Assembly: GCA_001801685.1 (NCBI GenBank)
Contig: MGYJ01000061.1
Span: forward strand, 345,078-409,077
DNA from: Gammaproteobacteria bacterium RIFCSPHIGHO2_12_FULL_63_22
GTDB taxonomy: Bacteria > Pseudomonadota > Gammaproteobacteria > Xanthomonadales > Xanthomonadaceae
Length of the DNA stretch: 64,000 bases
Direction of reading: 5' to 3'
Shown: piece by piece, positions 60,166 through 64,000 of the stretch
How the letters are laid out: each line of letters opens with the position of its first letter
Position numbering within the stretch: the first letter of the stretch is position 1
Notes under the pieces: generated by a model
Told to the model about the DNA's origin: nothing
The model's database searches: none
The model's input: only the letters and a program-made list of their open reading frames with translations
Position numbers and translations under genes: made by a program

Positions 60166-61057
60166 TCGGATGACCGCCGAATTCATTGCGCATCGCCGCC
60201 AGCAATTTGTCGGCGAACGAATTGTCGTCGCGCGAGCGCAGGCGTTCGATCAATGCCTGGGTGATCACCGGCGCCGGCACGTTGAGGTCGATCGCCTCGG
60301 CCACGGTCCAGCGGCCTTCGCCGGAGTCGGCGACGAACGGCGCGATGCCGTCCAGGGTCGGATTCTTGCTTAGCGCGCCGGCGGTGAGATCCAGCAGCCA
60401 CGAGCGCACCACGCTGCCGTAACGCCAGATCTCGGCGATCTGGTGCAGGTCCAGGCCGAACTCCTGCTTGTGGCCGAGGATTGAGAACCCTTCGGCATAG
60501 GCCTGCATCAGTCCGTATTCGATGCCGTTGTGGACCATCTTGGTGAAGTGCCCGGCACCCACCGGGCCGACCCGGCCCCAGCCCTGGTCGGGCGCCGGCG
60601 CCAGCGTCTCGAAGATCGGCCGCAGCCTCTCCACCGCCGCCGCGTCGCCGCCGACCATCATGCTGTAGCCCAGCTCGAGCCCCCACACGCCGCCGCTGGT
60701 GCCGACATCGAGGTAGTGGATACCGCGGGCGGCGAGCATCGTGGCGCGGTCGAGCGTGTTCTTGTAGTTGGAGTTGCCACCGTCAATCAGAATGTCATCC
60801 GGCGCGAGCAACGCATGCAGCGCCTGGCAGGTCGCGTCCACCGGCGGTCCGGCCGGCACCATCATCCACACCGCGCGCGGCGCCGGCAGCGCTGCCAACA
60901 TGACTTGCAGCGACGCTACCGGCTCGACGCCGTGTTGCGCACTACGCGCACGCGCCTCTTCACTGTGGTCGAATCCCACCACGGCGTGACCACCGCGCAG
61001 CAGACGCTGCGCCATGTTGGCGCCCATCCGGCCCAAACCGATCATGCCGAGTCTCAT
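60152..61057 (-). CDS. gnd: 6-phosphogluconate dehydrogenase (decarboxylating, short form)
   Basis: MRLGMIGLGRMGANMAQRLLRGGHAVVGFD, DGGNSNYKNTLDRA, VGPVGAGHFTKMVHNGIEYG. Confidence 0.93.
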   Translation of the reverse strand: MRLGMIGLGRMGANMAQRLLRGGHAVVGFDHSEEARARSAQHGVEPVASLQVMLAALPAPRAVWMMVPAGPPVDATCQALHALLAPDDILIDGGNSNYKNTLDRATMLAARGIHYLDVGTSGGVWGLELGYSMMVGGDAAAVERLRPIFETLAPAPDQGWGRVGPVGAGHFTKMVHNGIEYGLMQAYAEGFSILGHKQEFGLDLHQIAEIWRYGSVVRSWLLDLTAGALSKNPTLDGIAPFVADSGEGRWTVAEAIDLNVPAPVITQALIERLRSRDDNSFADKLLAAMRNEFGGHPIKKG

Positions 61058-61232
61058 GCGTGCTCCTTGGAAGACCCGACCATTGGGCGGGACGGAAAAA
61101 GTGTGCGTTACAGCCGGTTACGCCCTTGTCTTGCCGCCGGCGGGGCTAAACCGGCCGATCGACTGCTCGTTGACCCTATCGTGACCCGCATGGTGACATG
61201 AGGGGCGCAGTCCGCGTGGAGGCTCTTGGCTC

Positions 61233-64000
61233 ATGATCGACTCTTTGACGTACGCCACTCCGATCCCGCGCGGCCATCTGCTGTCCAACGGCCGCTACGC
61301 GGTGATGGTGACCGCGGCCGGGTCGGGTTACAGCCAATGGCTGGGGCACGCGATCACCCGCTGGCGCGAGGATGTGACGCGCGATCCTAGGGGCAGTTAC
61401 GTGTTCCTGCGCGACATCGCCTCCGACCAGGCATGGTCGGCCGGCTACCAGCCGCTGGGCGCGGCACCGGACGACTACGCGGTGGCGTTCGCCGAAGAGC
61501 GCGCCGTGATCACTCGCCGCGACGGCGCTATCACCACTACCACCGAGGTGATGGTCGCGGCGGATGGTGACGGCGAACTTCGCCGTGTGACGCTGTTCAA
61601 TCAGGGCGACAGCGAACGCGAGATCGAGGTCACCACCTACGCCGAACTGGTGTTGGCACCTGCGGGCAGCGATGCAGCGCACCCGGCATTCTCCAAGTTG
61701 TTCGTGCAGACCGAATACATCGCGGCACAGGAATTGCTGCTGGCGACGCGACGCCGCCGCACTTCGAGCGAGCAGCCAATCTGGGCGGCGCAGTGGCTGG
61801 ACGTGGAAGCCGAATCAGCCGGCGATCTGCAAGGCACGACCGGGCATGGTAGCGCGCTGCAATGGGACACCGATCGCGCGCACTTAATCGGACGCGGCCG
61901 CAGCCTGCACTCGCCTGCCGCGTTGTCGGCCGATCCACCGCTGGGCGGCGACGCCGGGACCGTGCTTGATCCCATCTTCAGCCTGCGCCGCCGCGTAAGC
62001 GTGGCGCCGGGTGCGAGTGTGCAACTGCAATGGTGGACCGTCGCGGCGGCTTCGCGCGATGAGGTGCTGGCGCTGGCGCAGCGCTATCGGCCAGGGCAGG
62101 CGTACCCACAGGCACTGGCGGCGGCCGCGAAGCGGGCGCAGACATCGCTCGAAGCGATCGGCATTGATGCAACCCAGGCGCAGCGTTTGCAGCGGCTGGC
62201 CACGGCGTTGCTGTACAGCGATCCGGCCCTGCGCGCCGAACCCGCCGCGCTGGCGCAAGGGGCCGGTGGCGGCCCTACGCTGTGGGCCGGCGGTATTTCC
62301 GGCGACCACCCGATCGTCCTGCTGCGCATCAACAGCGACGCCGGCCTGACCATGCTCGAGGAGTTGCTCGGGGCGCACGCGTTCTGGGCCGACAAGCGCC
62401 TGACCGTCGACCTGGTGATTCTCAACGAAGCCCCGCCAAGCGCCGTGGCCGCACTGGACGGCGCGCTGCAAGCTCGCATCCGGACGCACCTCGACATCCA
62501 TGCCGAGTCTGGTGCAAAGCCGACGCTGTTTGCCTTGCGCGGCGATCAAATCGCGCCGGAATTGCACGCCGGCCTGCTGACGGCCGCGCGCATCGTGCTC
62601 GACCCGCAGCGCGGTGCTCTCGCCGACCAGGTCGATGCATTGCACGCCGTGGACGTGGTGCCATCGGCTACCGGCGCGCCGGAACCTGCTGCCCTCGCCT
62701 GGCCACGCGATGCTTCGCCCGACGCGGCTATCGTCGAGACCGATTCCATTGCAGCCGGGCTGGAGTACTTCAATGGCTATGGCGGTTTCGACGATGACGG
62801 CCGCGAGTTCGTGACGATCGTCCGCGATGGCCGACTGCCGCCGATGCCCTGGCTCAATGTGATCGCCAATCCCGAATTCGGCTTCACCACCACCGAGGCC
62901 GGTAGTGGCTATGCGTGGGCGCTGAACAGCCAGAGGAACCCGCTGACGCCTTGGGCCAACGATCCGATCAGCGATCCGCCGCAGGAGGTGCTGTACGTTC
63001 GCGACGACGAGGACGGACAGCTCTGGACCGCCACCGCGCTTCCGGCCTGCGAAGAGCCACGGGGCGATTACGTAGTCCGCCACGGCCAGGGTTACAGCCG
63101 CTACCAGCGCCACGCGCACGGCATCGAGCTGGACTTGCTGCAGTACGTTCCGGTCGCCGATGGCATCAAGATTTCGCGGCTGCGCCTGCGCAACCGCTCA
63201 GGACGGACGCGGCGGCTATCGATCACCGCGTTCGTGCAATGGGCGCTGGGGCCGAACGGCACGCAACCGGCGCCGTTTGTCGTGACCGAACACGACGCGG
63301 CGACCGGCGCGCTGTTCGCACGCAATGCGTGGCGGGCGGATTTCGCCGCGCGCACGGCGTTTATCGATCTGCGCGGCCAGCAAACTTCCCACACCGGCGA
63401 CCGCTGCGAGTTCCTCGGCCGCCATGGCGCTCTGGAGTCGCCGGCGGCTTTGACAGGCAACGCACCGTTGTCCGGCCGGGTCGGCGCCGGCCTGGATCCG
63501 TGCGGCGCGCTGCAGGCGCAGATCGAACTGTCTGCCGATGCGGAAACTGAGATCGTGCTGCTGCTCGGCGATGCGCAGGACACGGACGCTGCGCGGGTGC
63601 TGATCGAGCGTTACCGCAATGCCGACCTCGACCTTGTGTTCCAGGCGGTCACAGACCAATGGAACGACACGCTCGGCACCGTGCAGGTGCGCACGCCCGA
63701 CCGGACGATGGATCTGCTCCTCAATCGCTGGCTGCTCTACCAGGTGCTGGCGTGCCGGGTCTGGGCGCGCACCGGCTACTACCAGTCCAGCGGTGCGTTC
63801 GGTTTCCGCGACCAGTTGCAGGACGTGATGGCGCTGTGCGTTGCCCGCCCGGACGTCGCGCGCGAGCACCTGCTGCGTGCGGCCGGCCGGCAGTTCGTCG
63901 AAGGCGATGTCCAGCACTGGTGGTTGCCGCCCGGCGGCGAAGGCGTGCGCACGCGCATGACCGACGATCGCCTGTGGCTGCCGTATGTCGTCTGCCATCA
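61233..64000 (+). CDS. GH94-type protein resembling the phosphorylase half of cyclic beta-1,2-glucan synthases, runs off the window
   Basis: frame open from ATG 61233: RGHLLSNGRYAVMVTAAGSGYSQWLGHAITRWREDVTRDPRGSYVFLRDI...YFNGYGGFDDDGREFV...PPMPWLNVIANPEFGFTTTEAGSGYAWALNSQRNPLTPWANDPISDPP. Confidence 0.85.
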   Translation, partial: MIDSLTYATPIPRGHLLSNGRYAVMVTAAGSGYSQWLGHAITRWREDVTRDPRGSYVFLRDIASDQAWSAGYQPLGAAPDDYAVAFAEERAVITRRDGAITTTTEVMVAADGDGELRRVTLFNQGDSEREIEVTTYAELVLAPAGSDAAHPAFSKLFVQTEYIAAQELLLATRRRRTSSEQPIWAAQWLDVEAESAGDLQGTTGHGSALQWDTDRAHLIGRGRSLHSPAALSADPPLGGDAGTVLDPIFSLRRRVSVAPGASVQLQWWTVAAASRDEVLALAQRYRPGQAYPQALAAAAKRAQTSLEAIGIDATQAQRLQRLATALLYSDPALRAEPAALAQGAGGGPTLWAGGISGDHPIVLLRINSDAGLTMLEELLGAHAFWADKRLTVDLVILNEAPPSAVAALDGALQARIRTHLDIHAESGAKPTLFALRGDQIAPELHAGLLTAARIVLDPQRGALADQVDALHAVDVVPSATGAPEPAALAWPRDASPDAAIVETDSIAAGLEYFNGYGGFDDDGREFVTIVRDGRLPPMPWLNVIANPEFGFTTTEAGSGYAWALNSQRNPLTPWANDPISDPPQEVLYVRDDEDGQLWTATALPACEEPRGDYVVRHGQGYSRYQRHAHGIELDLLQYVPVADGIKISRLRLRNRSGRTRRLSITAFVQWALGPNGTQPAPFVVTEHDAATGALFARNAWRADFAARTAFIDLRGQQTSHTGDRCEFLGRHGALESPAALTGNAPLSGRVGAGLDPCGALQAQIELSADAETEIVLLLGDAQDTDAARVLIERYRNADLDLVFQAVTDQWNDTLGTVQVRTPDRTMDLLLNRWLLYQVLACRVWARTGYYQSSGAFGFRDQLQDVMALCVARPDVAREHLLRAAGRQFVEGDVQHWWLPPGGEGVRTRMTDDRLWLPYVVCH

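Noticed and set aside
61884-63119. 411-aa minus-strand ORF
   Set aside because: Antisense to the GH94-type reading frame, which is conserved in sequence pattern
1-64000. CRISPR arrays, tRNA/rRNA genes, IS elements
   Set aside because: No regularly spaced repeats, tRNA-like cloverleaf with TTCRANNC arm, or transposase motifs were recognised by eye; tRNAscan-SE/ISfinder would be needed to exclude them

Overview
The window looks like an accessory, GC-rich gammaproteobacterial (Xanthomonadaceae-like, inferred only from gene content such as copL-copAB) heavy-metal and stress island. From left to right it contains: a recJ-like exonuclease (cut by the left edge) and a divergent XRE regulator; a mercury module merR/merT/merP plus a GDCCVxC protein, with no merA in the window; a probable yybP-ykoY (Mn2+) riboswitch in front of a broken TMEM165/GDT1 gene; an AraC regulator and sterol desaturase; a copper module (copL, copA, copB, cytochrome c, NTF2-like, DUF411, four-helix Cys-rich Csp-like protein, cueR, Cu-ATPase); a PepSY pair; a Zn/Cd/Co-type module (truncated merR, DUF3703, czcCBA, PII-like, czcD, cadA); decayed dsbA and dsbC genes with lspA; DUF305/EF-hand and catalase-like proteins; a methyltransferase/AraC/orphan nuclease block; a carbon/energy block (ackA, ubiB-like, PLD, P-type ATPase, phosphoketolase, pgm, glucoamylase, later transaldolase, 6PGDH, GH94); and a stress/metal block (oleate hydratase, Cys-free YHS-like protein, glycine-zipper stress protein, P1B-ATPase with CPD instead of CPC, MFS, cusA remnant, FNR-like regulator). 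No tRNA, rRNA, CRISPR, transposase or integrase was recognised. The observations I rate highest are: (i) three metal-binding families in the 49.8-54.8 kb block that have lost their canonical cysteines (HMA domain, CPC motif, YHS domain); (ii) the Mn riboswitch on an internally deleted gene; (iii) a dsbA whose two halves are joined across an A6 run by a -1 shift; (iv) a distributed phosphoketolase pathway with split NdvB-like domains, near an FNR-type regulator and an FNR-like box. All calls come from reading the sequence and translations; no searches were run.
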